64,000 nt of DNA, from positions 1-64,000 of the forward strand of contig CALRVE020000008.1 in the NCBI GenBank assembly GCA_943371535.1, written 5' to 3'. How positions within the stretch are numbered: the stretch's first letter is position 1; each line of letters starts with the position of its first letter. The notes under the pieces are model-generated. The model was not told the origin of the DNA. It ran no database searches and saw nothing but the letters and a program-made list of their open reading frames with translations. The stretch comes from UBA1930 sp943371535 (GTDB lineage Bacteria > Bacteroidota > Bacteroidia > Chitinophagales > Chitinophagaceae). Positions 18,838 to 27,542 of the stretch are shown here, in pieces. The translations under genes were made by a program, and so were the position numbers.

Positions 18838-21800
18838 TTAAGCATCTTTCTTGCTAATATCTGCTACTTTATGTTCACCTTCTAAGTTTCTAACTTTTGC
18901 TAAATAGCTAACGTTTGGTAATACGTGTAATTGCTCTAATGAATAGAAGATTCTGTTATTATTTGTACTTCTGTGTACACTTACAGCACTCTTACTATCA
19001 TTTGCATTACCAAATACAATGGCATTGGTAGGACAAGATTGTTGACAAGCAACTTTCAAATCCCATTGTTTGCCTTCGCCACCGGTTTCTAAAGGACGGC
19101 TTTCTTTCTTAGCTTTCAACTTACCTTCTTGTAAACGTTGTACGCAGAAAGAACATTTTTCAATTACACCACGAGAACGAACGGTAACATCTGGATTTAA
19201 CACCATTCTGGTTAAATCTTCATTCATGTACTGAATCGTATCGTTCAAATGACCTTGATTGTCTTTAAAGCTATCGCTTCCAGTATAATCGGCCCAGTTA
19301 AATCTTCTTACTTTATAAGGACAGTTGTTAGCACAATATCTTGTACCAATACAACGGTTATAAGTCATTTGGTTTAAACCTTCACTGCTGTGATTGGTTG
19401 CAGCAACAGGACATACGTTTTCGCAAGGTGCATTATCGCAATGCTGACACATTAATGGTTGGAAAACCACTGTTGGATTTTCTAAATCTCCCGTATAATA
19501 ACGATCAATTCTTAACCAATGCATATCATGGAAACGCAACACTTCTGGTTTACCTACCACAGAAACGTTATTCTCTGCATTACAAGCTACCACACAAGCA
19601 CCACAGCCATTACAAGCATTTAAATCAATGCTCATACCCCATTTTACACCAGGCTTATCAATGGGTTTATAAATAGAACCATCTTCTTTAAACTTCTCTA
19701 ATCCACCATAAGGCTTTAATTCATGCTCCCTTTCTTCTAAAACCTCTTTAGGATTGTGCTTGTATTGAGCTAAGGTTAACTCTTTCATTACTTCCACACG
19801 ATTACCTTGTTCGGTGTTGTAAATATTGTGTGTTTGAGTTAACGCTACAGGATATTTTTTATCGGTTAATGTAACTGTGACATCGGCAATATCAAAACTT
19901 ACAGAACCATCTACTATTCCTGCAAAAGGAAATGCATTTTTACCAACCAATTCTCCATTTTCATCAACAACTGCTTTACCCAATTTTGCATCTCTTCCAT
20001 AACCTACTGCAATACCTACTGTATTTTCATCGGTTCCTGGAATAATTAGAGCAGGCAATTGAATGGTTTTACCATTGGCCTTGATTTCAACCACTTTTTT
20101 AGGTGGATTTACTTCATAATCATCGGCCTGACCACCATTTCTTAAATCTATTTTTAATAAAGTTCTTGCTAAAGCAGGAGAAACAATCAAGTAGTTATCC
20201 CAAGTTGCTCTTGTAACAGGATCTGGCATTTCTTGTAACCAAGGATTTGCAGCACCTTGTCCAGCACCTATCGCTACTTTTTGATACAATTGCAATTCAA
20301 TTTTACCTGCTTTTGAAGGCGAAGAAATTTTGGCAACTGCTGCTGCTACTGCACTGCTATTGAAAACTGTAGCTGCTAATGTTGCAGTTGTAGCAACAGT
20401 TACACCATCTTGTAAAGCTTTATCCCAAGCGTTGGCACCTACTAATTTTGTAGACCAAAAAGATTTTAGGAAAGCTAAATAATCGGTTGTTGCTCCACTC
20501 CACTTCAACAAGCTATCTTGCCACTGACGAGTTTTAAATAAAGGATAAATAGTTGGCTGAACAAAAGAGAAATAACCTGTTTTAACTTCAGCATCGCCCC
20601 AACTTTCTAAATAATGATGATCGGGAATTACATATTTACAAACCTGTGTAGTTTCATCGGCTTTTGAACCAAAAGAAACTTTCACTTTTACTTTTTCTAA
20701 GCCAGATTTTAATTTAGCCGAATCGAACCAAGAATAAACAGGGTTTGCACCTACTACTAATAACGCTCCTACCGTGCCTGCATTCATTTCATCTACCAAA
20801 GTAGCAAAATCTGCATCTACACCAGTTCTTACATTATAAGTACTGCTCCAATCAATGGTTTTTCCTCCAGCAAGTAAAGCTTCGTTAATTGCATTTACTG
20901 CAATTTGAACGTTTACATCGTTACTGCCACAAACCACTAAAGATTCGCCTTTTTTATCAGCCAATACTTTTGCTGTTTTTTCAATCGCTGCTTTTAATTT
21001 AGGATTGTTGATTCCTGTTACACCTTGACCATTTACTGCACTTAATAATGCTGCAACAACAGCACCAGTTTCAGATGGGCGGTGTAAATATCTTTCATCT
21101 GCATTACTTCCGGTTAAACTTGCAACACTTTCAAATTGAATGTGTTTGTTCATGTCGGGTTGTGCAGGATTTATTTTTCTACCAGTTGCATATTGTTTTG
21201 CAAACTCAATTGGGCTAACCCAAGTACCTAAAAAATCGGCTCCAATGCTTACAATTACTTTTGCATTATCGAAACGATAAGAAGGAATGGTTTTTTTACC
21301 ATAAGTAGCTTGGTTGGCCAATAACATTCCACTATAAGAAACAGCATCATAAGTAACATGCTTGCTTCCCGGATATTTTGCTAAAAATTGTTGAATTACA
21401 GCTAACGAAGAAGGAGAATTTACCGTACTACTTAATACTACAACACCAGAAACGCCTGCTATGGCTTGTCCTACAGCTTTATCAATGGCTTCGAAAGTGG
21501 TTTCTTTACCATCAATGGTTGGAAAACGCAATCTTGCACCATCATATAAATCTAAAACACTAGCTTGTACTCTTGCACTTGTACCACCTTGTGTAATAGG
21601 GCTTAATTCATTTCCTTCAATTTTAATTGGTCGGCCATCACGTACTTTAGCTACCACACTTACTGCATCACCATCTTGAACGTAGGTGGTTGCATAATAA
21701 TTTGGAACGCCAGGTACAATATCTTCAGGACGATTGGCAAATGGAATAGCCTTTTTTACAGGCACTTCGCAACTTGCGGCTACAGCAGCAGCTGCTGTGG

Positions 21801-21966
21801 TGAATCCTAAATATTTAAGAAAATCACGACGTGGAGTTTTTGCATCTAACAAACTGGTGTTGTCAGATTCAAAAGGAAGTTCTTCTTTAAACTCGTCTTT
21901 TGCTGATTGCTGAAAAGCTTCAGAATTATTCAGTTCGCCAAAACTTTGCCAATACTTTTTTTCCAT
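18838..21966 (-). CDS. actB: Alternative Complex III subunit ActB (fused molybdopterin-like and Fe-S protein)
   Basis: The start was set at 21966 (MEKKYWQSF), the conserved start of the family. An upstream in-frame ATG at 21993 would add nine residues encoded by a dispersed repeat (see findings). The protein is 1042 residues. A Tat-like signal (TPRRDFLKYLGF) lies near residues 45-60. A long molybdopterin-oxidoreductase-like domain follows (no cofactor is bound in known ACIII), then a ferredoxin-type domain from about residue 780 with Cys motifs CNGCGACVVACN, CQHCDNAPCENVCP, CIGTRYCANNCP and CSFC...CQQSCP. It carries the Fe-S wires between ActC and the cytochromes. Confidence 0.95.
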   Translation of the reverse strand: MEKKYWQSFGELNNSEAFQQSAKDEFKEELPFESDNTSLLDAKTPRRDFLKYLGFTTAAAAVAASCEVPVKKAIPFANRPEDIVPGVPNYYATTYVQDGDAVSVVAKVRDGRPIKIEGNELSPITQGGTSARVQASVLDLYDGARLRFPTIDGKETTFEAIDKAVGQAIAGVSGVVVLSSTVNSPSSLAVIQQFLAKYPGSKHVTYDAVSYSGMLLANQATYGKKTIPSYRFDNAKVIVSIGADFLGTWVSPIEFAKQYATGRKINPAQPDMNKHIQFESVASLTGSNADERYLHRPSETGAVVAALLSAVNGQGVTGINNPKLKAAIEKTAKVLADKKGESLVVCGSNDVNVQIAVNAINEALLAGGKTIDWSSTYNVRTGVDADFATLVDEMNAGTVGALLVVGANPVYSWFDSAKLKSGLEKVKVKVSFGSKADETTQVCKYVIPDHHYLESWGDAEVKTGYFSFVQPTIYPLFKTRQWQDSLLKWSGATTDYLAFLKSFWSTKLVGANAWDKALQDGVTVATTATLAATVFNSSAVAAAVAKISSPSKAGKIELQLYQKVAIGAGQGAANPWLQEMPDPVTRATWDNYLIVSPALARTLLKIDLRNGGQADDYEVNPPKKVVEIKANGKTIQLPALIIPGTDENTVGIAVGYGRDAKLGKAVVDENGELVGKNAFPFAGIVDGSVSFDIADVTVTLTDKKYPVALTQTHNIYNTEQGNRVEVMKELTLAQYKHNPKEVLEEREHELKPYGGLEKFKEDGSIYKPIDKPGVKWGMSIDLNACNGCGACVVACNAENNVSVVGKPEVLRFHDMHWLRIDRYYTGDLENPTVVFQPLMCQHCDNAPCENVCPVAATNHSSEGLNQMTYNRCIGTRYCANNCPYKVRRFNWADYTGSDSFKDNQGHLNDTIQYMNEDLTRMVLNPDVTVRSRGVIEKCSFCVQRLQEGKLKAKKESRPLETGGEGKQWDLKVACQQSCPTNAIVFGNANDSKSAVSVHRSTNNNRIFYSLEQLHVLPNVSYLAKVRNLEGEHKVADISKKDA

Positions 21967-21969
21967 AAG

Positions 21970-21990
21970 CCCCAATCTCCTGAAGGGAGA
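21970..21990. repeat. Palindromic repeat fragment at the actB start
   Basis: On the minus strand TCTCC, a 5-base loop CTTCA, and GGAGA form a hairpin followed by TTGGGGC and then the actB start codon at 21966. The core (CTCCCTTnAGGAGA followed by TTGGGG) matches the element inside the B12 radical SAM gene at 50996-51075. Confidence 0.6.
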
Positions 21991-22063
21991 CATTATTTTG
22001 ATTTAAAAATAAAATTGTTATTCGATACAGTGTTCAAACCCTAAAAACTAGGTTTGAATATTA

Positions 22064-23329
22064 TTAATAGTGACATTTTTGACACTCAGTACCACCAATT
22101 TTTTCTACTGTAATACCTTTTGTGCTGTCTAATTTTCCATTTTTCAATTCATCATGGAATTTTTCGTAAATGCTGTAGAAACCGTTTTCTTTAAACTGAA
22201 CTTTTGTTTCTCTATGGCAGTTTACACACCAACCCATACTTAAATCGCTGAATTGTTTTACTTCATCCATTTTGTTGATTTCGCCATGGCAAGTTTGACA
22301 TTGTACTTTACCTGCTTTTACGTGTTGGCTATGATTAAAGTAAACGTGATCTGGTAAATTGTGAATTTTAACCCACTCAATTGGTTTTGCTTTTGAAGGA
22401 TCCCAAGCTGCTAAGTTGTTAATATCGGCACCAGCATACTCGTATAATTTGGCAATTTCGGCTGTACCATCAACTTCTTTTCCTTCTTCGGTATATAATT
22501 TTTCGCCTTTGTACTCATTGATTGCTTTGTGGCAATTCATACAAACATTTACCGATGGAATATTGGCATGTTTACCTTGCTCGGCACCACCATGACAATA
22601 TAAACAGTTAATTTGGTTGGTTCCAGCATGTACTTTGTGAGAATAATAGATAGGTTGATCGGGTTGATAATCTTTGTTTCGTCCTAAACCAATGGCACCT
22701 TTAGTAGTTAAATAACCACCTAAAACAAATAAAACCACTGTTAACATAGCAATATAAGACTTATTTTTCCAGAAAGGAACTGGTTCTGGCGTACGGAAAC
22801 CTGCTTTTTCGTCAGATAACTTTTTTAAGTTGCTATTTACTTGTAATAATGTAAGGGCAACAACAGCTAAGATTAAAGTAAGAATACCAAATAATAAAGT
22901 GTTGTCACTTTCTGCACTTTTTGCATTAGGATCTCCAGCAACAGTTGTAGCTGCAACTGCTGGTTTCCAGTCTCTTATATAGTCTAATACTACACCAATT
23001 TGCTCTTCAGTTAAAACACCATCAAAAGCATTCATAGCTGCTTTGTTGTATTCAACATACAAATCATTGGCATACTTGTCGCCTGTTTTTAAAAAGGCAG
23101 CAGGGTTTTTAATCCATGCAGTTAACTTTTTACGATCGCCACCCCAACGTTCTTCAACGCCCATTAAAGCTGGACCAGTAGATTTTTGATCCATCCTGTG
23201 GCAACTTGCACAATTGGTGTTAAATAAGGCCTTACCATCTTGGGCATTGGCATTATTACCGAAAGAAATACTCAAAAAAATGAGTGTACTAATAAAAAAG
23301 ATTCTGGCTATATTTCTGTGACTAGTCAT
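22064..23329 (-). CDS. actA: Alternative Complex III multiheme cytochrome c ActA
   Basis: The start was set at 23329 because it leads directly into a signal peptide (IARIFFISTLIFLSISFG...NANAQ); codons back to 23434 look untranslated. The protein is 421 residues. It has an N-terminal monoheme cytochrome c domain (CASCHR), a membrane helix, a second helix (YIAMLTVVLFVLGGYL), and a C-terminal c7-type domain with five more CxxCH motifs (CLYCHG, CMNCHK, CQTCHG, CVNCHR, CQKCHY). That makes six heme sites. It is the first gene of the act cluster and the periplasmic electron exit of ACIII. Confidence 0.94.
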   Translation of the reverse strand: MTSHRNIARIFFISTLIFLSISFGNNANAQDGKALFNTNCASCHRMDQKSTGPALMGVEERWGGDRKKLTAWIKNPAAFLKTGDKYANDLYVEYNKAAMNAFDGVLTEEQIGVVLDYIRDWKPAVAATTVAGDPNAKSAESDNTLLFGILTLILAVVALTLLQVNSNLKKLSDEKAGFRTPEPVPFWKNKSYIAMLTVVLFVLGGYLTTKGAIGLGRNKDYQPDQPIYYSHKVHAGTNQINCLYCHGGAEQGKHANIPSVNVCMNCHKAINEYKGEKLYTEEGKEVDGTAEIAKLYEYAGADINNLAAWDPSKAKPIEWVKIHNLPDHVYFNHSQHVKAGKVQCQTCHGEINKMDEVKQFSDLSMGWCVNCHRETKVQFKENGFYSIYEKFHDELKNGKLDSTKGITVEKIGGTECQKCHY

Positions 23330-23567
23330 ATTCACAAACTGTGGTTCTAAGTGTGGAAAAATATCCTTGAACGGGTGCAAAAATATGACACCGCATTGAC
23401 AAAAACACATACTTAAAAAAATTTTTTTAGCCATGCTGCATAAGGGTTTCAGCGATTATGCTTTAATGAGCTCTGATTTTTGTCATTTTTTTGTAATCTC
23501 AAACGCTAAAAAATTAATTTTCGTTTTGAGGTATTCATAACTAAAAAAAATCCATCATCTTCGATTC

Positions 23568-23852
23568 ATGTTTGTAAAGTTGAAAGAAAAATGGAAAGTT
23601 GGCTGGCTACAATTTGTACTCATTTTTTGCACGTTTGCATTGGGTGGTAGTAGTTGTGCAAAACTGGCTAGTTGGTTGTTAGAATTTGTATTGGCCGAAA
23701 AAAGCTGGGTGTATTGGATTATTTATGTGCCATTGGTTACCCTTTTATGGCCTATTTGTGTTTTAATTATTAGTATTCCATTAGGGCAGTTTAAATTTTT
23801 TAGTAATTACCTAAAAAGAATGTGGAGTAAAATAAAAGGAGGACTTGAATAG
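23568..23852 (+). CDS. Small membrane protein, DUF6787-like
   Basis: A 94-residue protein with two hydrophobic segments (about residues 14-36 and 46-70) and basic ends (KLKEKWKV at the N-terminus, YLKRMWSKIKGG at the C-terminus). The pattern FCTFALGGSSC and LVTLLWPICVLIISIPLGQF fits a small Bacteroidota family that I recall as DUF6787. The function is unknown. It overlaps purN by one base (TAGTG), so the two are co-transcribed. Confidence 0.75.
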   Translation: MFVKLKEKWKVGWLQFVLIFCTFALGGSSCAKLASWLLEFVLAEKSWVYWIIYVPLVTLLWPICVLIISIPLGQFKFFSNYLKRMWSKIKGGLE

Positions 23853-24424
23853 TGAACAGAATAGCCATTTTTGCCTCTGGTGCTGGCAGCAATGCTGCTA
23901 AAATTATTGAATATTTTGCTCAGCATACCAATATAAAAATAGCATTGATTGTTTGCAACAAACCCAATGCTGGTGTTTTAAACATTGCAAACAACAATAA
24001 AGTGCCTACTTTATTAATTGAAAAGGAAAAGTTTTTTAGGGGCGATGCTTACTTACCACAATTGAAAGCAGCAGCCATAGATTTTATAGTATTGGCTGGT
24101 TTTTTATGGAAAGTTCCTGAACAGCTCATTGCTGCATATCCAAATAAAATTATTAATATACATCCTGCATTATTGCCTAAATATGGTGGAAAGGGAATGT
24201 ACGGTCATTTTGTACACGAAGCGGTGATTGCCAATAAAGAAAAAGAAAGTGGCATTACCATTCATTATGTAAACGAACATTTTGATAAAGGCAAACACAT
24301 TTTTCAAGCCACTTGCCCAGTTGAATCCAACGATACACCAGAAAGCCTAGCTGCAAAAATTCATGTGTTAGAGCATTTGCATTTTGCAAGGGTGATTGAA
24401 GCTGTAATGAATCAATCTACTTAA
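23852..24424 (+). CDS. purN: Phosphoribosylglycinamide formyltransferase
   Basis: A 190-residue enzyme of purine synthesis that transfers a formyl group from 10-formyl-THF to GAR. The catalytic Asn/His are in INIHPALLPKYGGKGMYG and the catalytic Asp is in NEHFDKGKHIF. The N-terminal GSGAGSNA-like loop (ASGAGSNAAKI) binds the substrate. The start is GTG, overlapping the stop of the upstream gene by one base. Length is normal for the family. Its stop codon overlaps the end of the convergent acetyltransferase gene by four bases. Confidence 0.93.
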   Translation: MNRIAIFASGAGSNAAKIIEYFAQHTNIKIALIVCNKPNAGVLNIANNNKVPTLLIEKEKFFRGDAYLPQLKAAAIDFIVLAGFLWKVPEQLIAAYPNKIINIHPALLPKYGGKGMYGHFVHEAVIANKEKESGITIHYVNEHFDKGKHIFQATCPVESNDTPESLAAKIHVLEHLHFARVIEAVMNQST

Positions 24425-24966
24425 CCTAATTGCTTTTCCATATATACCACACCCGGTAATGGGTTTTGATAATACGCATTGCTAATGCTAAATCCTTTTT
24501 TTTGATAGAGTTGAATGGCTGCTTGTAAACGATCTAATGTATCAAGCTTCATCACAGCATAATTCAATTGCTGTGCCTGTTGTATTATGGCAGCTACCAA
24601 TGCTTCTCCTATTTTATGCTTTCGAAATGCAGGTTGTACATACAATCTTTTCATTTCGCAAATCCTGAGCATAGTCCTGAGCGGAGTCGAAGGATGAAGC
24701 GTAGTAGAAATGCTAGATTCAGGAGCATGTGATGTTGTAGTATGGGTAATATCTGTTAATGCTACACAACCTACAGGTTGATGCTTCCAATAAGCCAATA
24801 ATAAAGAACCTGTTGGTGGACCATATTTTTTGAGTGGATTTTCTAATTCGGAATCAAAACTTTGAAAACATAAATCTTCATTTAGTTCTTGTGCATATTC
24901 TTGAAATAGTTGAATGCAAGTTTGTAATTCTATTCCTGCCGAAGTAATGTGTTGTATGCGTAACAT
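24421..24966 (-). CDS. GNAT acetyltransferase with in-frame repeat insertion
   Basis: A 181-residue GNAT-fold protein. Acetyl-CoA binding is suggested by the region EMKRLYVQPAFRKHKIGEAL and by the end (LYQKKGFSISNAYYQNP). Between beta strand GCVALTDI and CEMKRLYV there are about 30 unusual residues (positions ~72-101, TTTSHAPESSIS and STPLRTMLR). Their DNA contains the sequence CCTGAGCGGAGTCGAAGG of a known type of dispersed palindrome. The fold normally joins these two strands by a short turn, so the segment is probably an insertion. The substrate is unknown. Confidence 0.85.
   Translation of the reverse strand: MLRIQHITSAGIELQTCIQLFQEYAQELNEDLCFQSFDSELENPLKKYGPPTGSLLLAYWKHQPVGCVALTDITHTTTSHAPESSISTTLHPSTPLRTMLRICEMKRLYVQPAFRKHKIGEALVAAIIQQAQQLNYAVMKLDTLDRLQAAIQLYQKKGFSISNAYYQNPLPGVVYMEKQLG
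24661..24745. repeat. Dispersed repeat inserted in a GNAT gene
   Basis: The plus strand carries TCCTGAGC, then ATAG, then TCCTGAGCGGAGTCGAAGG. On the coding strand this reads CCTTCGACTCCGCTCAGGA, the typical core of a Bacteroidota intergenic repeat. The same TTCGACT...CTCA arrangement occurs between genes at 39786-39813. The insert keeps the reading frame. Confidence 0.7.
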
Positions 24967-25013
24967 ATTTAATGGTAGATGCTTCTACTTCAAATGTACG
25001 GCATGATTCTTTT

Positions 25014-25029
25014 TACTGAACATTCAGTA
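25014..25029. promoter_or_regulatory. Perfect 16-bp dyad upstream of the GNAT gene
   Basis: TACTGAA, CA, TTCAGTA forms a perfect inverted repeat with a two-base centre, 48 bp upstream of the GNAT start codon and between divergent genes. It has the shape of a dimeric repressor site. The regulator is unknown. Confidence 0.35.
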
Positions 25030-25179
25030 GAAATAAATGAAGATAAAGCAATATGTAAAAGAAGTAACCCAGTAGGAATTTAATTCATAAAGGCATTCAG
25101 TTTGGTTAAAAAGCTAAAGCAATTTTAAAAAATGAAATTAGGCTAACTTCATCAATTGAATTTCGCTAAAAGTCAAAAA

Positions 25180-25959
25180 ATGAAAAAGTATTTTGTTGTA
25201 ATAAGCTTTCTGTTCTCAATACACAGTATTGGGCAAACAGATTCTGTTTTAAAGAATTTGAAAATAGATTCCAATGCCAAATTAATTGGTCATTATGCTC
25301 GATTTGATAAAAACAAAACTTATAGAGAATATAACTTTATACTTAAAGATTCTATTGAAATAAAAAAACTAATTTATGATTTAACCAGTGGTGATAAAAG
25401 GAATGATGCTGTTATGAGACCCTCGTTTTTTATATCCCTAATACAAAATCATAAAGTATCAAAAACTTGGATTCTAAGTCCAACTACCAACTGTATCCTC
25501 TTTAATGAGAATAATTATGAATTCGATATCAGCAGATTACAAAAAATAAGCAAGAACCATCCGTTTGATTATACGGTTGAAGAAGTTGCATTTAAACAAA
25601 AAAATGATTATATAAAATATCTCAACAAACAGAAAAAAGATAAGCAATTTCTATACAATTATATCCCAGAGTTTAAATACGAAGGTTCTTTTGAAATAGA
25701 GTTTCCGAAGAATGAAATTTATTCTAGCCCAAAAGCAATATTTGATTACTTAAATCCCATTATTGAAAAAATTTCAAAAAAAGAGGAGTATAGATTAGGC
25801 TATTTATTGAACGAAAAAAACTCTATCAATAGAGATCAGTATACTATTACTATTGAGGGCAGTAAAAAATTATTTAACACTTTAAAATTAGAAAATCTTA
25901 AAGCTGAGAACTGGAAAAAAATAACAGAGTACGGTACATTTTTTTATATAAAAAAATAA
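25180..25959 (+). CDS. Secreted protein of unknown function
   Basis: The start was moved from a TTG at 25156 to the ATG at 25180, which begins a clean signal peptide (KKYFVVISFLFSIHSIGQ). The mature part is about 240 residues, rich in Lys, Asn and aromatic residues, without Cys pairs or a catalytic motif I recognise. The C-terminal region (YTITIEGSKKLFNTLKLENL) may be a small alpha/beta domain. It stands alone between divergent and convergent neighbours. Confidence 0.7.
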   Translation: MKKYFVVISFLFSIHSIGQTDSVLKNLKIDSNAKLIGHYARFDKNKTYREYNFILKDSIEIKKLIYDLTSGDKRNDAVMRPSFFISLIQNHKVSKTWILSPTTNCILFNENNYEFDISRLQKISKNHPFDYTVEEVAFKQKNDYIKYLNKQKKDKQFLYNYIPEFKYEGSFEIEFPKNEIYSSPKAIFDYLNPIIEKISKKEEYRLGYLLNEKNSINRDQYTITIEGSKKLFNTLKLENLKAENWKKITEYGTFFYIKK

Positions 25960-25994
25960 TACCATCAAAAATTATACCTACTAGAAAGCAAAAA

Positions 25995-26834
25995 TTACTT
26001 ATAATACCCCTCATTTAACCCTAATTTTCTTTCGGGTGCTTGTTCTTCAATGGCGTGAAAAGCTGTTGGACTTAAACCAGTAAAATCTTTGTAGGCTTTT
26101 GTTAAATGCTGATAATCGTAATAATCACATTCTATAGCAATTTTTAACCAATCAAAATTGGGATGGGCATTTTTTAGCCTAAAAGCATTATCAAATTTTA
26201 TTACTCGTTCAAAAGTTTTTGGATTAAGTCCTGTTCTTTCTTTAAACTTTCGTTCAAATTGTTTAGTACTTAAAAATGCTTGTTGAGCTGCATTCACTAA
26301 ACTAAATGATTGGCTATTGTACAACATATTGCTGCAAACAGCATCTATAAAATGGGTGGCTTTTTTTTGTTTTGCAATAAGTGTTGTAATAAACTCATTG
26401 GCTATTGATACCATTGTTGTGTAATCTTTAGCATAATACAATTGCTCATTTATATTGTGTACATGATTGCCCCAAATTTCATCGGCCGATAAATATTCGT
26501 TATTGATTATGGTAGATGGAATGCCCAATAATTTATACAAAGCACCAGGATAAAATACAATTTGAAATACCAAAAAATTATTACCAATCACACGGTTGGT
26601 AACTTCTGTAAACTGACCATACAACACCACAGGAATATTTGCCTTTTTCTTTTTGGTAGAAGTATATTCAACTATTTCTCTATCGTAAGGATAAAATGCC
26701 AAACATTGCTCTGGCCTTGGTGGATAAGCTTTTGGCGGAATTTGCATATGGCTATCGAACTGTAAATGCACAATGCGATACAGTTGTACAAATTCTTGTA
26801 CTTGTAGGGCTGGTATAAAATCTTTTAACAGCAA
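25995..26834 (-). CDS. AraC-family transcription regulator
   Basis: A 279-residue protein with an N-terminal sensing domain (about residues 1-140) and a C-terminal AraC-type double HTH (about 165-265). The signature is seen as FERKFKERTGLNPKTFERVIKF and YYDYQHLTKAYKDFTGLSPTAF (quoted in part). The start is TTG at 26834; the next ATG (residue 31) would remove conserved-looking sequence. It lies 10 bp downstream of the cupin gene, so the two are probably one operon and the regulator may respond to whatever the cupin protein acts on (inference). Confidence 0.88.
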   Translation of the reverse strand: MLLKDFIPALQVQEFVQLYRIVHLQFDSHMQIPPKAYPPRPEQCLAFYPYDREIVEYTSTKKKKANIPVVLYGQFTEVTNRVIGNNFLVFQIVFYPGALYKLLGIPSTIINNEYLSADEIWGNHVHNINEQLYYAKDYTTMVSIANEFITTLIAKQKKATHFIDAVCSNMLYNSQSFSLVNAAQQAFLSTKQFERKFKERTGLNPKTFERVIKFDNAFRLKNAHPNFDWLKIAIECDYYDYQHLTKAYKDFTGLSPTAFHAIEEQAPERKLGLNEGYYK

Positions 26835-26843
26835 TACACTAAA

Positions 26844-27401
26844 TTATAAGGTTAATGGCTCTCCAACAACTTTCATATCATGTGCTGCATGTATTTTATC
26901 CATCTCTTCTTTAGTTGGGCGTTTTTTCAACCCATTCATTAAGGTAAAAAATTCTTCCATTTTACCTGCAGGTTGTAGCATGTAAATCATTTTACCACTA
27001 TCACTTAATTGTATCCAAGTATGTGGAATATTTCGTGGCAAAAAAATGGTTTGTCCTTCCGTTAATTCATGTGTTTCATTACCTACTACAAATCTGTATT
27101 TGCCTTCTGTAACACAAAAAATTTCATCTTGCTTATAATGTATGTGCAACATAGGTCCTACTTTTCCTAGGCCAGTATATTCAAATACACTTAATGCTCC
27201 ATTGGTGTCTTTACTAGAAATTTTTAAATCGTTTGGATGAACCCCTAAAAATTTTACTACATCGCCAAACCTGCTTTTGCCAGCATTAACAACAAAAGGT
27301 TTTCGATGTTTACCCGTTTTTTCTTGAGCAGTACTCAAATTGCTTAATCCTATTGCAGGAATTGCCAATAATGTGTTGATTAAAAATTGTTTGCGTTCCA
27401 T
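26844..27401 (-). CDS. Exported cupin-domain protein
   Basis: The start was set at 27401 (MERKQFLINTLLAIPAIGLS), giving a signal peptide that ends in STAQ. The 185-residue protein has one cupin barrel: motif 1 is HIHYKQDEIFCVTEGKY (HxH...E...G) and motif 2 is PRNIPHTWI. The two His, the Glu and the later His are all present, so a metal site is likely. The substrate is unknown. It is upstream of and close to the AraC gene. Confidence 0.85.
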   Translation of the reverse strand: MERKQFLINTLLAIPAIGLSNLSTAQEKTGKHRKPFVVNAGKSRFGDVVKFLGVHPNDLKISSKDTNGALSVFEYTGLGKVGPMLHIHYKQDEIFCVTEGKYRFVVGNETHELTEGQTIFLPRNIPHTWIQLSDSGKMIYMLQPAGKMEEFFTLMNGLKKRPTKEEMDKIHAAHDMKVVGEPLTL

Positions 27402-27511
27402 ATCAATTAATTTTTTGTAAAACTTGATCATTTTACACAAAAATTAGTGGTACAAAAAAGACAATTTTAGAGAACTTGTTTGTGAGAACACCAACTAAAG
27501 CTAAAAAACAA

Positions 27512-27536
27512 AAACCCCCGAAAAAATCGGGGGCTT
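27512..27536 (-). terminator. Terminator of the TPR membrane gene
   Basis: CCCCCGA (27515-27521) pairs with TCGGGGG (27527-27533). On the minus strand a T run follows the stem. It lies 10 bp after the stop codon of the gene at 27543. Confidence 0.9.
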
Positions 27537-27542
27537 AAAACT

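Noticed and set aside
23330..23434. Longer N-terminus of ActA
   Set aside because: It would place about 35 unusual residues with three Cys before a good signal peptide that begins at 23329.
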